DNA of 64,000 nucleotides from CBDDKU01 sp965230375 (GTDB lineage: Bacteria > Bacteroidota > Bacteroidia > Flavobacteriales_D > Cryomorphaceae), in assembly GCA_965230375.1 (NCBI GenBank), contig CBDDKU010000027.1, forward strand, positions 1 through 64,000, given 5' to 3'. Numbering within the stretch: the first letter of the stretch is position 1; each line of letters begins with the position of its first letter. Shown here in pieces: positions 1 to 8,191 of this stretch. A program made the translations under genes and the position numbers. The notes below the pieces were generated by a model. That model was given only the letters and a program-made list of their open reading frames with translations. It did no database searches and was not told where the DNA came from.

Positions 1-2
1 AT

Positions 3-530
3 CAGAAAAAAGCTTTTGGAGCTTTGTTTCGACTAAGTTCGAAGGCGCAAGATAGGTATGCAGAGAACAAGTTTGCTCCCCATAGCGAGGTACAAATGGA
101 TGCGCTTTCGAAGATTCTAAAAGAAAGTGGTTACCCCGGCGAAAAGCTTATTGGGACTGAGGTTTGGATGTCGGCCATCTTGAGTCATCACAACTCTATT
201 TCTAAAGATTACAATCGAAAGGACACGCTTTATCCAGGATTAAGACCTAAGTTGGAGCTAGCCTTGCAAAAAGGGGAAATATCGGCATTTAGCTATGTGC
301 AAATGGAAGAGTGGTATCGCGCGGTTGTTGACGATCAGGACTTACCGACTTTTGGAATTCTCGATGGGCCGTCGCAAAACGATTTGGACAATACGGATGA
401 GTTAAGAGCGGCTTATTATCTAAGACCGGTACCTGTTCATAATAGATTGGTAAAAATCGAAGAAAAGACTGGGATGAACTTTTACTTAGGTGGACACCCT
501 TGGAGTGAAAAGAAGATTGAGATAAAATGA
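3..530 (+). CDS. Hypothetical protein, 5'-truncated by window edge (DUF6624-like)
   Basis: The reading frame is open to the left edge, so the true start lies outside the window. About 176 residues are visible. The sequence has repeated conserved-looking features of a small uncharacterised family: an HHN motif, LYPGLRPKLELALQKGE, a short FGIL segment, and a C-terminal 'PVPVHNRL.KIEEKTGM' block. This layout resembles DUF6624 proteins, a match made from memory of the family and not by search. No membrane segment is seen in the visible part. It is followed by a non-coding stretch with dispersed repeats, so it is probably the last gene of its transcription unit. Function unknown. Confidence 0.6.
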   Translation, partial: QKKAFGALFRLSSKAQDRYAENKFAPHSEVQMDALSKILKESGYPGEKLIGTEVWMSAILSHHNSISKDYNRKDTLYPGLRPKLELALQKGEISAFSYVQMEEWYRAVVDDQDLPTFGILDGPSQNDLDNTDELRAAYYLRPVPVHNRLVKIEEKTGMNFYLGGHPWSEKKIEIK

Positions 531-630
531 ATTCATGCACAGGATGAATGACTGGATCTGACACCGATCAAGAAATGCCTGCTAAAAGGGTATTTAATAG
601 AGAATTAAAATTGCCAAAATAGATATGCGA

Positions 631-695
631 CCCCTTCAGGGTCGTAATGGTTTATATCCCTAACGGGCTATAAACATGTTACCCCTTCGGGGTAA
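631..695 (+). repeat. GACCC/GGGTC hairpin pair, copy 1
   Basis: Two short GC-rich hairpins with a CCCCTTCAGGG-type or CCCCTTCGGGG-type core lie about 40 bases apart. The same arrangement recurs at 52863-52940, 55141-55215 and 55994-56070. As in those copies, it is followed by the TTTTTCGCATATTTG leader block. REP-like. Confidence 0.6.
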
Positions 696-706
696 AGGGT
701 AGGTCA

Positions 707-742
707 TTTTTTCGCATATTTGGGAAGGACGTGTGGAGTGAG
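707..742 (+). repeat. TTTTTCGCATATTTG leader block, copy 1
   Basis: This is one of ten copies in the window, all on the plus strand and all upstream of a plus-strand gene. It reads TTTTTCGCATATTTG followed by a GGAAGGAC-like and a GTGGAGTGAG-like tail. CATATTTG is one base from the Bacteroidota -7 element TAnnTTTG, so a promoter role is possible, but no fixed -33 TTG is conserved. From 785 to 820 it is followed by sequence like the 3' half of the leader-type attC site at 58.7 kb (shared GGCGTAGGCCTAA). Confidence 0.65.
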
Positions 743-824
743 TTGAAAGGTGAGTGATATGCGTTTGGGAGGGTGGGGAAGAGCCGGCGTAGGCCTAATT
801 TATGTTGTCCGATTGGTTAAAACC

Positions 825-1145
825 ATGATAAAAGAAAAATCCAATAGAATAGCCTTGAGTCTACCAGTCGCACTATACTTTCTATTTGGTAGTGTTCACA
901 TGATAGCCAAGTGGTTAAAGTTTGATCAAAGCAAACTGGACATAATTCAATTACTACAAGGACTAGCAATAATCTGCGGTGTAATCATTGGTGTGATGTT
1001 CGTAATAAACATTTGGCTAGTAAGGAGGGATGGTGTTTTACCGTTGAAAATATTATGGACAATCCTATTTACCTTTTATGGCCCGCTTGGGTATTTAATG
1101 TACATCTGGTACGGGAATGAAAAATTAAAAAAACACGGCTCCTAA
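825..1145 (+). CDS. Small membrane protein, uncharacterised
   Basis: 106 residues from the ATG at 825. An in-frame upstream extension to 750 runs through the repeat leader and is unlikely to be translated. Three hydrophobic segments are visible, at about residues 10-30, 40-62 and 76-98, each ending in charged residues, so it should sit in the inner membrane. The C-terminal 'YLMYIWYGNEKLKKHGS' is typical of small PLDc_N or DUF-type membrane proteins, but I do not recognise a family. Upstream lies a leader module like those before the cassettes at 35-59 kb, and downstream a decayed hairpin site, so it may be an old cassette. Confidence 0.65.
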   Translation: MIKEKSNRIALSLPVALYFLFGSVHMIAKWLKFDQSKLDIIQLLQGLAIICGVIIGVMFVINIWLVRRDGVLPLKILWTILFTFYGPLGYLMYIWYGNEKLKKHGS

Positions 1146-1148
1146 ATA

Positions 1149-1268
1149 GGCTAAGCAAACATGTTCCGTGAACGGAAAACATTCAGGCCTTATCTTTCAA
1201 ACCAAATTCATCTTGGCAATGAAATTTACGGTTTGAAAGCCACACGTTTCTTAACCAAGACGTTGTGC
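1149..1268 (+). repeat. Degenerate attC-like hairpin site
   Basis: The arm GGCTAAGCAAACATGT at 1149 pairs imperfectly with ACACGTTTCTTAACC near 1243-1257, with one extra C and an A/C mismatch. It is followed by GTTGTGC at 1262. No clear RYYYAAC box is left at the 5' end. The loop sequence TTCCGTGAACG recurs at 52126-52136, after another small gene. The layout matches the sites of the main cassette region but is decayed. Confidence 0.45.
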
Positions 1269-1292
1269 CATATTATCCGAAACCGCTAACCA

Positions 1293-2048
1293 ATGATAAA
1301 ATTCTTTAGAAAAATCAGACAACGATTACTCACTGAAAACAAGCTCAGCTCATATCTGCTTTATGCCATTGGAGAGATTGTCCTTGTGGTCATTGGGATA
1401 TTTATAGCCCTGCAGTTGAACAATTGGAATACAAATAGATTATCGAAAAATGAAGAGCTTCAGGTATTAGAAAGTCTTCATCAAGAATTCAGTCAAAATC
1501 TCGGTGTGTTTGATAGCATCTATAAAAAGCACCTTGAAAGAAAAGAAAGCATAGAGATACTGATGTCTACTGAAATTCAAGATTTGTCCTTGGATAGTTT
1601 GAATGTATTAACAGGTAAATCCCACAACAACTACACATTCGATCCTTATCAAGGGATTTATCGTTCTGTCATAAACTCCGGAAAAATAGAACTGATTTCA
1701 AATTATTCGTTGAAGCAAAGAATCTCAAAATTTCAAGATCTTTTGATTGATTATAAAGAAGAAGAAACGAACACAATGTCATTCGTATCCAGTAACCTGT
1801 ATCCATTTATTATTGAAAACAGAAAGTTGAATTTCAATTTGGTATTCAATCTGGAACAATCCAACGAAGAGATGGATGCTTTATTTAGAAACGATATCGT
1901 TCAAATGATTGAAACCGATAAATATCAAAACCTGATGGTATATGTATATGGATATATGAAGGATATATTTACGGAAGGTCCGATTTTCAGAGAAGAAATG
2001 GTTTCTATCATTAATTCATTAGAGACTGAAATAGAGACTAATTCATAA
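1293..2048 (+). CDS. DUF6090 family membrane-anchored protein
   Basis: 251 residues starting MIKFFRKIRQRLLTENKLSSYLLYAIGEIVLVVIGIFIALQLNNWN. This opening is the hallmark of the DUF6090 family, common in marine Bacteroidota and of unknown function. One transmembrane helix lies at about residues 22-42. The remainder is a soluble, mostly helical domain with no catalytic motif I can identify. Expected topology is a short basic cytoplasmic N-terminus, one membrane pass, then a periplasmic domain. It directly follows a decayed attC-like site. A remnant of the same gene start, including upstream bases, lies at 40637-40671, suggesting that members of this family move with the cassette sites. Confidence 0.8.
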   Translation: MIKFFRKIRQRLLTENKLSSYLLYAIGEIVLVVIGIFIALQLNNWNTNRLSKNEELQVLESLHQEFSQNLGVFDSIYKKHLERKESIEILMSTEIQDLSLDSLNVLTGKSHNNYTFDPYQGIYRSVINSGKIELISNYSLKQRISKFQDLLIDYKEEETNTMSFVSSNLYPFIIENRKLNFNLVFNLEQSNEEMDALFRNDIVQMIETDKYQNLMVYVYGYMKDIFTEGPIFREEMVSIINSLETEIETNS

Positions 2049-2170
2049 TAACTAAATGGAAAGAAGGGGAGCTGATCACGGCAAAGGCAGATTCAGTACC
2101 GCATTTGTTAGGATTTGACTTGGTTATCGGCAATGGAATGATTTAAAGGTGAGAGTTTCTCTTTCCACTT

Positions 2171-2430
2171 CCTTTTGTCTTGATACAAAAGGAACAAAAG
2201 ATCAGGGCTGTAATTTTATTTCTTGAAACTCTAGAAAACACTACAGCACCTTACCCAAACTCGCAAACGGTTTTAGCGGAAGCATAGCTCCCGAAACCTG
2301 AGCTCAATCATGGGTGCGGTGGACTTTCGTTTGTTTCTGAGTTTCTAAGTGAATAAAATTAAGGCCGGAATTTGGCTCACGACTTCCTTTGCGAATTCTC
2401 AGATTTCAGCTCTGCAAGCTGTGAGCCAAT
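2171..2430 (+). repeat. 260-bp dispersed repeat, copy A
   Basis: It opens with a hairpin, CCTTTTGTCTTGATACAAAAGG. It continues through a shared TACAGCACCTTACCCAAACTC segment and ends with a TTGGCTCAC...GTGAGCCAAT inverted repeat. Copies lie at 15879-16170 and 23736-23993, and the opening hairpin alone recurs at 22757-22820. No long ORF and no transposase are present, so it may be a non-autonomous element or a structured RNA. Confidence 0.75.
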
Positions 2431-2518
2431 TGGCCCCAGAGCCAAAAAATTAAATGGCTAATTGGTTTTGAAAAAACTAGGCATGCCAATTTCAGGGGCA
2501 TCAACTTTTGATAAGGTG

Positions 2519-2555
2519 TTTTTTAGCATCTTTGGGAAGGACGTGTGTGGTGAGC
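2519..2555 (+). repeat. TTTTTCGCATATTTG leader block, copy 2 (diverged)
   Basis: It reads TTTTTAGCATCTTTGGGAAG followed by GACGTGTGTGGTGAG. It lies about 130 bases before the TPR gene, in the same orientation as that gene. It is closest to copy 1. No CGTTTATAAA array or hairpin site follows here. Confidence 0.55.
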
Positions 2556-2683
2556 AAGATAAGTGATGGGAAAACGTTAGAGTATAGCTGGCTGATCGAC
2601 GGGCAATGTATCATACAAACCTTGAAGAGTTAGGACAGCAGAATCTTCTACAATAGTTATTTATTTGCGCCAAATTGAAAACT

Positions 2684-3619
2684 ATGAAACAATTACTTCT
2701 TGTGATTCTTATAAGTGTAGTTCAGCTGACTACCGCTCAGACAGCAGACGATTATTACAAAGAAGCAAGGATGTCTTGCGAAAACAACGACTTTAAAAAA
2801 GCGTTGAAAGCGATCGAAGAAGCCTTTAAGCTTGACTCATCACAGGCTGCCTTTTATGAAGTTAAAGCTTACGCACTTTTGAATCTTCAACAATATCAAG
2901 AATCGTACGATACCTATTCTAAGGCGATATCTATTTTTCCTGATGAATCATATCTATATAACAACAGAGGGAATCTTCTTTTGAATATTGGAGAGTTTGA
3001 CTACGCAATTCAGGACTTCACAAGAGCTATGCTCCTGACCGAAAATGACACATTAAAATACTCTTCCGTTACTAACAGGGCAGCAGCAAAAATGAGTAAA
3101 CGAGATTTTGAAGGTGCCTACGAAGATCTGATGGTAGCCTACAAGTTTGATTCGACAAACCTTTCGACCCTGACAAATTTGGGTGCGGTATGTGACGAAA
3201 TTGGGAAGGGAGACGAAACTCTAAAGTACCTACTCGAAGCTATAGAAGTAGACTCCTTATACTATCCTGCCTATGGTAATATTGGTTTCAAATACCAAGA
3301 AATGGGGCAATATGAAAAAGCGATAGAATACTTTGATAAGGTGTTGGAATTCAGTCCTGACGAACCGTTAGGATATAGCAATAGAAGCTTCAATAAACTC
3401 AAACTTGGAGATCTAAAGGGAGCGATGAAAGATATTGAAAAGTCAATTAAACTATATCCTTCTAATCCATATGCTTATAGGATAAGAGCCTTGATTTACC
3501 TTGAAGAAGGGAAACTTGACAAGGGGTGTGCCGACTTACAAATCGCACTCGACAAAGGGTTCACAGTAACCTATGGAGACGAGGTCATTGAATTGCAAAA
3601 GAAATATTGTAGTGAATAA
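2684..3619 (+). CDS. Exported TPR repeat protein
   Basis: 311 residues from the ATG at 2684. A TTG nine bases earlier is in frame, but the ATG gives a compact signal peptide (MKQLLLVILISVVQLTTAQ, cut after AQ). The mature part is tandem tetratricopeptide repeats from about residue 22 to 290, with typical A/G/Y spacing such as 'AYALLNLQQYQESYDTYSKAISIFPD', 'GNLLLNIGEFDYAIQDFTRAM' and 'GFKYQEMGQYEKAIEYFDKVLEFSP'. It is a periplasmic protein-binding scaffold with unknown partners. It stands alone between repeat DNA and the DUF3124 gene. Confidence 0.85.
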   Translation: MKQLLLVILISVVQLTTAQTADDYYKEARMSCENNDFKKALKAIEEAFKLDSSQAAFYEVKAYALLNLQQYQESYDTYSKAISIFPDESYLYNNRGNLLLNIGEFDYAIQDFTRAMLLTENDTLKYSSVTNRAAAKMSKRDFEGAYEDLMVAYKFDSTNLSTLTNLGAVCDEIGKGDETLKYLLEAIEVDSLYYPAYGNIGFKYQEMGQYEKAIEYFDKVLEFSPDEPLGYSNRSFNKLKLGDLKGAMKDIEKSIKLYPSNPYAYRIRALIYLEEGKLDKGCADLQIALDKGFTVTYGDEVIELQKKYCSE

Positions 3620-3710
3620 TGGCTGGATAATAGTCCGTAATTCCATTGAATTCAAGTCTCCAACGACTTGATTACCTTCCGTATCTTAGTGCTTTCTCTC
3701 AATTCAAATC

Positions 3711-4217
3711 ATGCGCACAGCCTTTATCTTCATATCTCTCCTTATCGCCTTCACCGGATGCAAACCCGAGAAGAGCACCACGGTTTCTAATCCGAATTGG
3801 GAGAAGCGGTTCACATTGATTTCTAGTTCTGATTCTTTGGAGATGGGCAAGACATACTTGTCGGTTTACTCACAGATCTTTAGCGTATCGGAGCGGAAGA
3901 CCAGCAACCTAACCGTGATGGTAAGTATGCGGAATACAAGTGAGACCGACACCCTGTATATAAGCCGTGCCGCCTATTTCGATACGGATGGGAAGCTGGA
4001 GAAGTCCTATTTTGAGAAGCCGATATTCCTGGCGCCTATGGAGACGGTTGAGATCATCATCGATGAAAAGGACGCGGGCGGGGGAACGGGGTCCAACTTT
4101 ATTTTCGATTGGCATATCGCACAAGGTGGTTCAGAGCCGCTGTTTGAAGCAGTTATGAACTCGACCTATAGCCAGCAAGGGATATCGTTTACCACACAGG
4201 GTGTTCGAGTGGAGTAG
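3711..4217 (+). CDS. DUF3124 family lipoprotein
   Basis: 168 residues. The N-terminus MRTAFIFISLLIAFTGCKPEKS is a lipoprotein signal with the acylated Cys at residue 17. The mature domain has the DUF3124 signature: 'YLSVYSQIF', 'VSMRNTSETDTLYISRAAYFDTDGKL', 'PIFLAPMETVEIIIDEKDAGGGTGSNFIFDW' and a C-terminal 'QQGISFTTQGV'. It is a periplasm-facing beta-rich domain of unknown function. It is a single gene that ends 28 bases before the convergent pirin gene. Confidence 0.85.
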   Translation: MRTAFIFISLLIAFTGCKPEKSTTVSNPNWEKRFTLISSSDSLEMGKTYLSVYSQIFSVSERKTSNLTVMVSMRNTSETDTLYISRAAYFDTDGKLEKSYFEKPIFLAPMETVEIIIDEKDAGGGTGSNFIFDWHIAQGGSEPLFEAVMNSTYSQQGISFTTQGVRVE

Positions 4218-4245
4218 ACGTTGCTAAGTTGACTTAAGATTCCAA

Positions 4246-5112
4246 TCACGGATTTTCCACCAGAAAGCCCATCTTCCCCATGCGGTAGTCACGCATGGCT
4301 TCCAGAATTTCCGTTTCTGTATTCATAACAAAAGGTCCTTGTTGCACGCGCTTTTCGGCGATGGGAGCTCCGGCAATGATCAGGACGTCCTGAGTCGCCT
4401 TGGTCTCAAACTCAATTGAACTACCATCGTTTTCGAAGTGGATAAGCGATTGAGCATCGACCAGACCAAACCCGCTTATTCTTGCGTCTCCATTCACCAG
4501 ATAGGCCGCAGCGTTGAATTGATCAGAGATCGAAAACTTGAGTGATGTGCTACCCTGAGATTTAACCCAAAGAATAAGAAGTTCGGAGCTGGTTTGCACC
4601 GGGCTTTTTAGGCCGTTGTATTCTCCTGCCACCAACTTCATCTCAGCGCCGTTTTGGTTGAAATTCGGCATTTGATCTCCTTGCAAGAGCTTGTAATAGG
4701 GCTGCTTCATTTTTTCGCTGGCAGGGCTGTTGATCCAAAGCTGAACGATCTCTAGCGTCATCCCTTCCTGCACGGAATGCTCGGTTGGGCGCTCGCTGTG
4801 GATAATTCCGGCTCCGGCGTTCATCCACTGTACATCACCCGCTCTGGCCACTTCGTCGTGGCCCCAGCTGTCCTGATGACGGTTTTCACCGCCGAGTACA
4901 AAAGTCACGGGAGAGAAGCCGCGGTGTGGGTGGGGTCCAACGCCTTGCACCCGCGCTGGGCGATCGTCGTTGAGTTCAAGCTGAAGGTGATGGAGCAATA
5001 AAAAAGGATCGATCTGGTCTACCTGTGCCGTTGGGATTGCCTGAAGGACAGGAACCCCATCCATATCAACGGGCTGGGTGGGGAGGATGTGCTTTACTGA
5101 CCTATTCGCCAT
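4246..5112 (-). CDS. Pirin family protein
   Basis: 288 residues, a two-cupin protein of the usual pirin length. The N-terminal cupin holds the metal-ligand motifs: HPHRGF (about residues 61-66), a His in the following strand 'GENRHQDSWGHDE', and GAGIIHSERP (about 99-108). Bacterial pirins bind Fe and some act as quercetin dioxygenases or redox sensors. The substrate cannot be read from the sequence. Start chosen at the ATG at 5112, preceded by an A/T-rich gap. It follows the decarboxylase on the same strand with a 30-base gap, so co-transcription is likely. Confidence 0.9.
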   Translation of the reverse strand: MANRSVKHILPTQPVDMDGVPVLQAIPTAQVDQIDPFLLLHHLQLELNDDRPARVQGVGPHPHRGFSPVTFVLGGENRHQDSWGHDEVARAGDVQWMNAGAGIIHSERPTEHSVQEGMTLEIVQLWINSPASEKMKQPYYKLLQGDQMPNFNQNGAEMKLVAGEYNGLKSPVQTSSELLILWVKSQGSTSLKFSISDQFNAAAYLVNGDARISGFGLVDAQSLIHFENDGSSIEFETKATQDVLIIAGAPIAEKRVQQGPFVMNTETEILEAMRDYRMGKMGFLVENP

Positions 5113-5142
5113 GGCTCAAATTTAACTAAAGCGGTGCGAGAA

Positions 5143-6279
5143 CTAGAAGCTAAATTCGAAGGCTTCTTCCGACTCGGGAAGCTCAAGCTCCACTTCGTCG
5201 ATAAACCGATCAATGTCTTCCTTGCTCACGTTTGGCATACAAACCACGTGGGTGATATTGCCTTCAGTAGCGAGCTGCCACTTCTCTTTCACAGCTTTCA
5301 CAACCTTGGGAAGAACAACCGTGATCGCTCCCGGATTTCGCTCGGCTTGAATTCCTTTCTCCTGAAGCCTGGCCTGGCAATACTCTGCCGTAGCCAGACT
5401 TTTTTCATACCTGGCTTTGAGTCCGGCAGGACCCATCTTCATGATGGTATACCAGAGAAAGAGCACGTTGTGTCCGTTTCTCGAACCGGTGATGGTTGTG
5501 TCGAGCGATCCGATGTAGGAAATCCCCTTCGAAATGCGGTCGCGGTACGAGCGTTTGGTCAAAATCACACCGGCTGGAAAAGGTGACCCGATAAACTTGT
5601 GACCACTGATCGAAATGCTGTCAGCTCCATCTTTCAAATCAAATGGTACCCGCGGATTCATAAAAGGACCGTAAGACCCCGAAAGAGCTGCATCGCAATG
5701 GATGTAGTGATCTTGAATGGCCAGGGTTTTCAGGATGGACTTGATCTTCCCTACATCGTCCTTCGCCTCGCGCATCGTCGTTCCAAAAGTCGAAAGCACA
5801 ATGGCTGGCTTGTGACGGTTCATCTGAAGGGTGTTCTTCAAATCTTCGTAATCAATCTCTCCGTTGTCCTGAGACCGGATCACGATACTCGGAATATTGA
5901 GCAGGTGGATATTCTTCTTGACGCTGTAGTGGGTCGACTCCGAATAGTAGACCATGGCCTTTGGGTAGAGCTCACGGGCGATGTAGAGTCCGTAGAGATT
6001 ACTTTCTGAACCACCATTGGTCACGTAGCCCCAGTAATCGTCTTGATCAGCGCGAAATAGCCGGGCAAAAAAAGTGATGACTTCACGCTCCATGTCGTGT
6101 GTTTGGACGCGGTATGTTGAATCGTTGTACGGATCGCCCAAGTTGTTGATTGGGAATTTCAGAAAATTAAAAAGCTCTGTGTAGTCAAAGTCCTTTGAGA
6201 CGGGGTATCCTAGAAATGAATCCCGAGCTTCTGCCAGCTTAGCGCGCAGATCGTCAATGCGTTGGTTTGTTTTATTCAT
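5143..6279 (-). CDS. hdc: PLP-dependent histidine decarboxylase
   Basis: 378 residues, the length typical of Gram-negative PLP-type histidine decarboxylases. It belongs to group II decarboxylases. The region 'GYVTNGGSESNLYGLYIARELYP' forms the cofactor phosphate site, 'YYSESTHYSVKKN' contains the ring-stacking His, and 'HCDAALSGSYGPF' holds the Asp that contacts the pyridine nitrogen. 'SISISGHKFIGSPFPAGV' holds the Schiff-base Lys. The expected reaction is L-histidine to histamine plus CO2 in the cytoplasm. A related amino acid substrate is possible. It is divergent from an Lrp/AsnC-type regulator across 154 bases, a common control arrangement, and upstream of pirin on the same strand. Confidence 0.8.
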   Translation of the reverse strand: MNKTNQRIDDLRAKLAEARDSFLGYPVSKDFDYTELFNFLKFPINNLGDPYNDSTYRVQTHDMEREVITFFARLFRADQDDYWGYVTNGGSESNLYGLYIARELYPKAMVYYSESTHYSVKKNIHLLNIPSIVIRSQDNGEIDYEDLKNTLQMNRHKPAIVLSTFGTTMREAKDDVGKIKSILKTLAIQDHYIHCDAALSGSYGPFMNPRVPFDLKDGADSISISGHKFIGSPFPAGVILTKRSYRDRISKGISYIGSLDTTITGSRNGHNVLFLWYTIMKMGPAGLKARYEKSLATAEYCQARLQEKGIQAERNPGAITVVLPKVVKAVKEKWQLATEGNITHVVCMPNVSKEDIDRFIDEVELELPESEEAFEFSF

Positions 6280-6433
6280 GATCCGATATATTTACGGTAA
6301 AAGTAGTTTTGTGCCGAATAATCGACAATAGATGGTGGGTGAAACAGGAAATTACACTAAGTTTGTGTGGATTGGTAGCGTAAGAGTCTGTTTGTAGCCT
6401 TTCGCTAAATTCATTTCAGAAAAATGATCGGTT

Positions 6434-6886
6434 ATGGATGCGATTGACAAAAAGATTATCCGACTGCTTCAGGAAAATGCGAAGCTAAATACCAAGGAGA
6501 TTGCCAGCAGGGTGGGGCTTAGCACTTCGCCCACATTCGAGCGAATAAAGAAGCTGGAGAATGCAGGAGTTATCGCGGCTTACCACGCTGAGATAGACCC
6601 GGCGCTTTTGGGGCAAAAGCTCACCGCCTTTATTCAGATTTCCCTTCAACGACATTCTCAGGAATTAATAAACGCCTTTAAGGAAAAGGCAAAGAACTAT
6701 CCAGAAGTTCAATTGTGCGCGCACGTTTCCGGTAACTACGATTTCCTGCTAAAAGTTTTACTCAGCGATATGAATGCCTACCACCAGTTTGTAGTCACCA
6801 AGCTTTCCACCTTCGATGGGATCGCCAATATTCAGAGTTCGTTTGTGCTGGAGTCTGTTGTGGATACCCACTTTGTCAACGTATAA
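6434..6886 (+). CDS. Lrp/AsnC family transcriptional regulator
   Basis: 150 residues. The N-terminal HTH (residues 1-60) reads 'MDAIDKKIIRLLQENAKLNTKEIASRVGLSTSPTFERIKKLENAGVI', a textbook Lrp motif. The RAM ligand-binding domain follows (about 65-150). These proteins sense amino acids and form octamers or hexadecamers. A TAAGTTTG element (6358-6365, matching TAnnTTTG) lies 69 bases upstream of its ATG and could be its -7 box. The divergent histidine decarboxylase is the natural target, and histidine or histamine a plausible effector, but that is inference from position. Its 3' end overlaps the convergent hydrolase gene by 11 bases. Confidence 0.9.
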   Translation: MDAIDKKIIRLLQENAKLNTKEIASRVGLSTSPTFERIKKLENAGVIAAYHAEIDPALLGQKLTAFIQISLQRHSQELINAFKEKAKNYPEVQLCAHVSGNYDFLLKVLLSDMNAYHQFVVTKLSTFDGIANIQSSFVLESVVDTHFVNV

Positions 6887-8093
6887 GTTCGGTCTTGATC
6901 TCCACGGGGCTGTTCAGCGTTTTGTGAACCGGACACTTATCGGCGATTTGCATTAGACGTTCAATCTGCTTTTCATCCAAATCGCCTTCTATCGATATCT
7001 TGCGTTCAATCACATCGATTTTGGTTTTTGGGTCTTCGCAGTTCTCACAATCGGATACGTGATCTTTCTTGTGGTTGAGGTGAACCACCACTTCTTTTAA
7101 GTCCCAGTTTTTGCGCCTAGCGTACATCTGGAGTGTCATACTCGTGCAGGCTCCCAAAGCTGCGCTGAGCAGGTCGTAGGGGGTGGGGCCAAAGTCATTT
7201 CCACCAACAGAAGTAGGCTCATCGGCTGTTAATTGGTGGTGTCCTACAACGACTTCCGTGGTGAAAGTTCCGCTTCCAGTCCGCACGGCTACTTTGTGAT
7301 CAGTCTCGATGACATCTTCTGCATCATTCAAGTCTTTCACGTAGCGCGACGCCCAGCTCGCGATCACCTGGCCTGTGTAGAGGGAATCTTCTTTTTTTGA
7401 GAGCAGATGGTCGGCGCCATCGAGTGAAATGAAACTTTTGGGATGCATAGCCGCTTGGTAGATATCGGCGGCGTTGTCGATCCCCACGATGGTATCTTGA
7501 GGCGAATGGAGTATCAGCAAAGGCTTCCGAAGGTCTTTAATCACGCTGCCCATTTTTACGCCCTTTACATCTTTCAGGAAGCTATCCTTGATGGTGAATT
7601 TCCGGCCGGCAATGTTCACTTGCGATTCACCCGTTTCGAGAATCTCATCAATGCTGCTGCTGAACAGGTGCTGCACATGATCTGGAGAGAAAGGTGCGCC
7701 AATGGTGGCAATCGCTTCCACGTGCTCCATCTGAGACGAAGCGAATAAAACCGCAGCTCCGCCGAGCGAGTGTCCGATGAGCAGTTTGGGCTTTTCGTGG
7801 TTCTTTTCCAGCCATTCTGAAGCAGCGTGGATGTCGTGGACGTTCGAAGTGAAGTTGGTGTCCTCAAAGTCGCCTTCGCTTTCTCCAAGTCCTGTAAAAT
7901 CAAAACGGAGTACACCAAATCCACTACGGGTAAGTGATCTGGCGATGTTCTTGATAGTCAGGAGATTTTTCCCGCAGGTAAAGCAGTGAGCAAATATGGC
8001 AAAGGCCCGCGGTTTCTGGTCGAGCGGGAGCTGGAGTATAGCCGATAGTTCGTGGTCCTGCTTGTTTTTAAAGGTGACTTTTTCCGATTGCAT
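6876..8093 (-). CDS. Alpha/beta hydrolase-OsmC fusion protein
   Basis: 405 residues in two domains. Residues 1 to about 250 are an alpha/beta hydrolase with nucleophile elbow GHSLGG (Ser109), preceded by 'GVLRFDFTGLGESEG', and a late His in 'DGADHLLSKK'. Residues about 265-405 are an OsmC/Ohr-like peroxiredoxin with the two expected cysteines, in 'GACTSMTLQMYARRK' and 'ADKCPVHKTL'. This fusion is known and widespread in Bacteroidota and Proteobacteria. It likely detoxifies organic peroxides and cleaves an ester or thioester. It is cytoplasmic. The 3' end overlaps the Lrp gene by 11 bases tail to tail. Confidence 0.9.
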   Translation of the reverse strand: MQSEKVTFKNKQDHELSAILQLPLDQKPRAFAIFAHCFTCGKNLLTIKNIARSLTRSGFGVLRFDFTGLGESEGDFEDTNFTSNVHDIHAASEWLEKNHEKPKLLIGHSLGGAAVLFASSQMEHVEAIATIGAPFSPDHVQHLFSSSIDEILETGESQVNIAGRKFTIKDSFLKDVKGVKMGSVIKDLRKPLLILHSPQDTIVGIDNAADIYQAAMHPKSFISLDGADHLLSKKEDSLYTGQVIASWASRYVKDLNDAEDVIETDHKVAVRTGSGTFTTEVVVGHHQLTADEPTSVGGNDFGPTPYDLLSAALGACTSMTLQMYARRKNWDLKEVVVHLNHKKDHVSDCENCEDPKTKIDVIERKISIEGDLDEKQIERLMQIADKCPVHKTLNSPVEIKTELIR

Positions 8094-8191
8094 GGTTTGA
8101 TTTCTTGTAGTGACTTAAAGGTAGTTGAAATGGAGGGAATGGAGTGGAAAGGCGCAGGAGAGAAGGTTTAAGTTTGGATCTTATACATTGA

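Noticed and set aside
2171..2430. Insertion sequence for the 260-bp repeat
   Set aside because: No transposase ORF and no target-site duplication could be seen; only the hairpins and sequence likeness between copies are supported.
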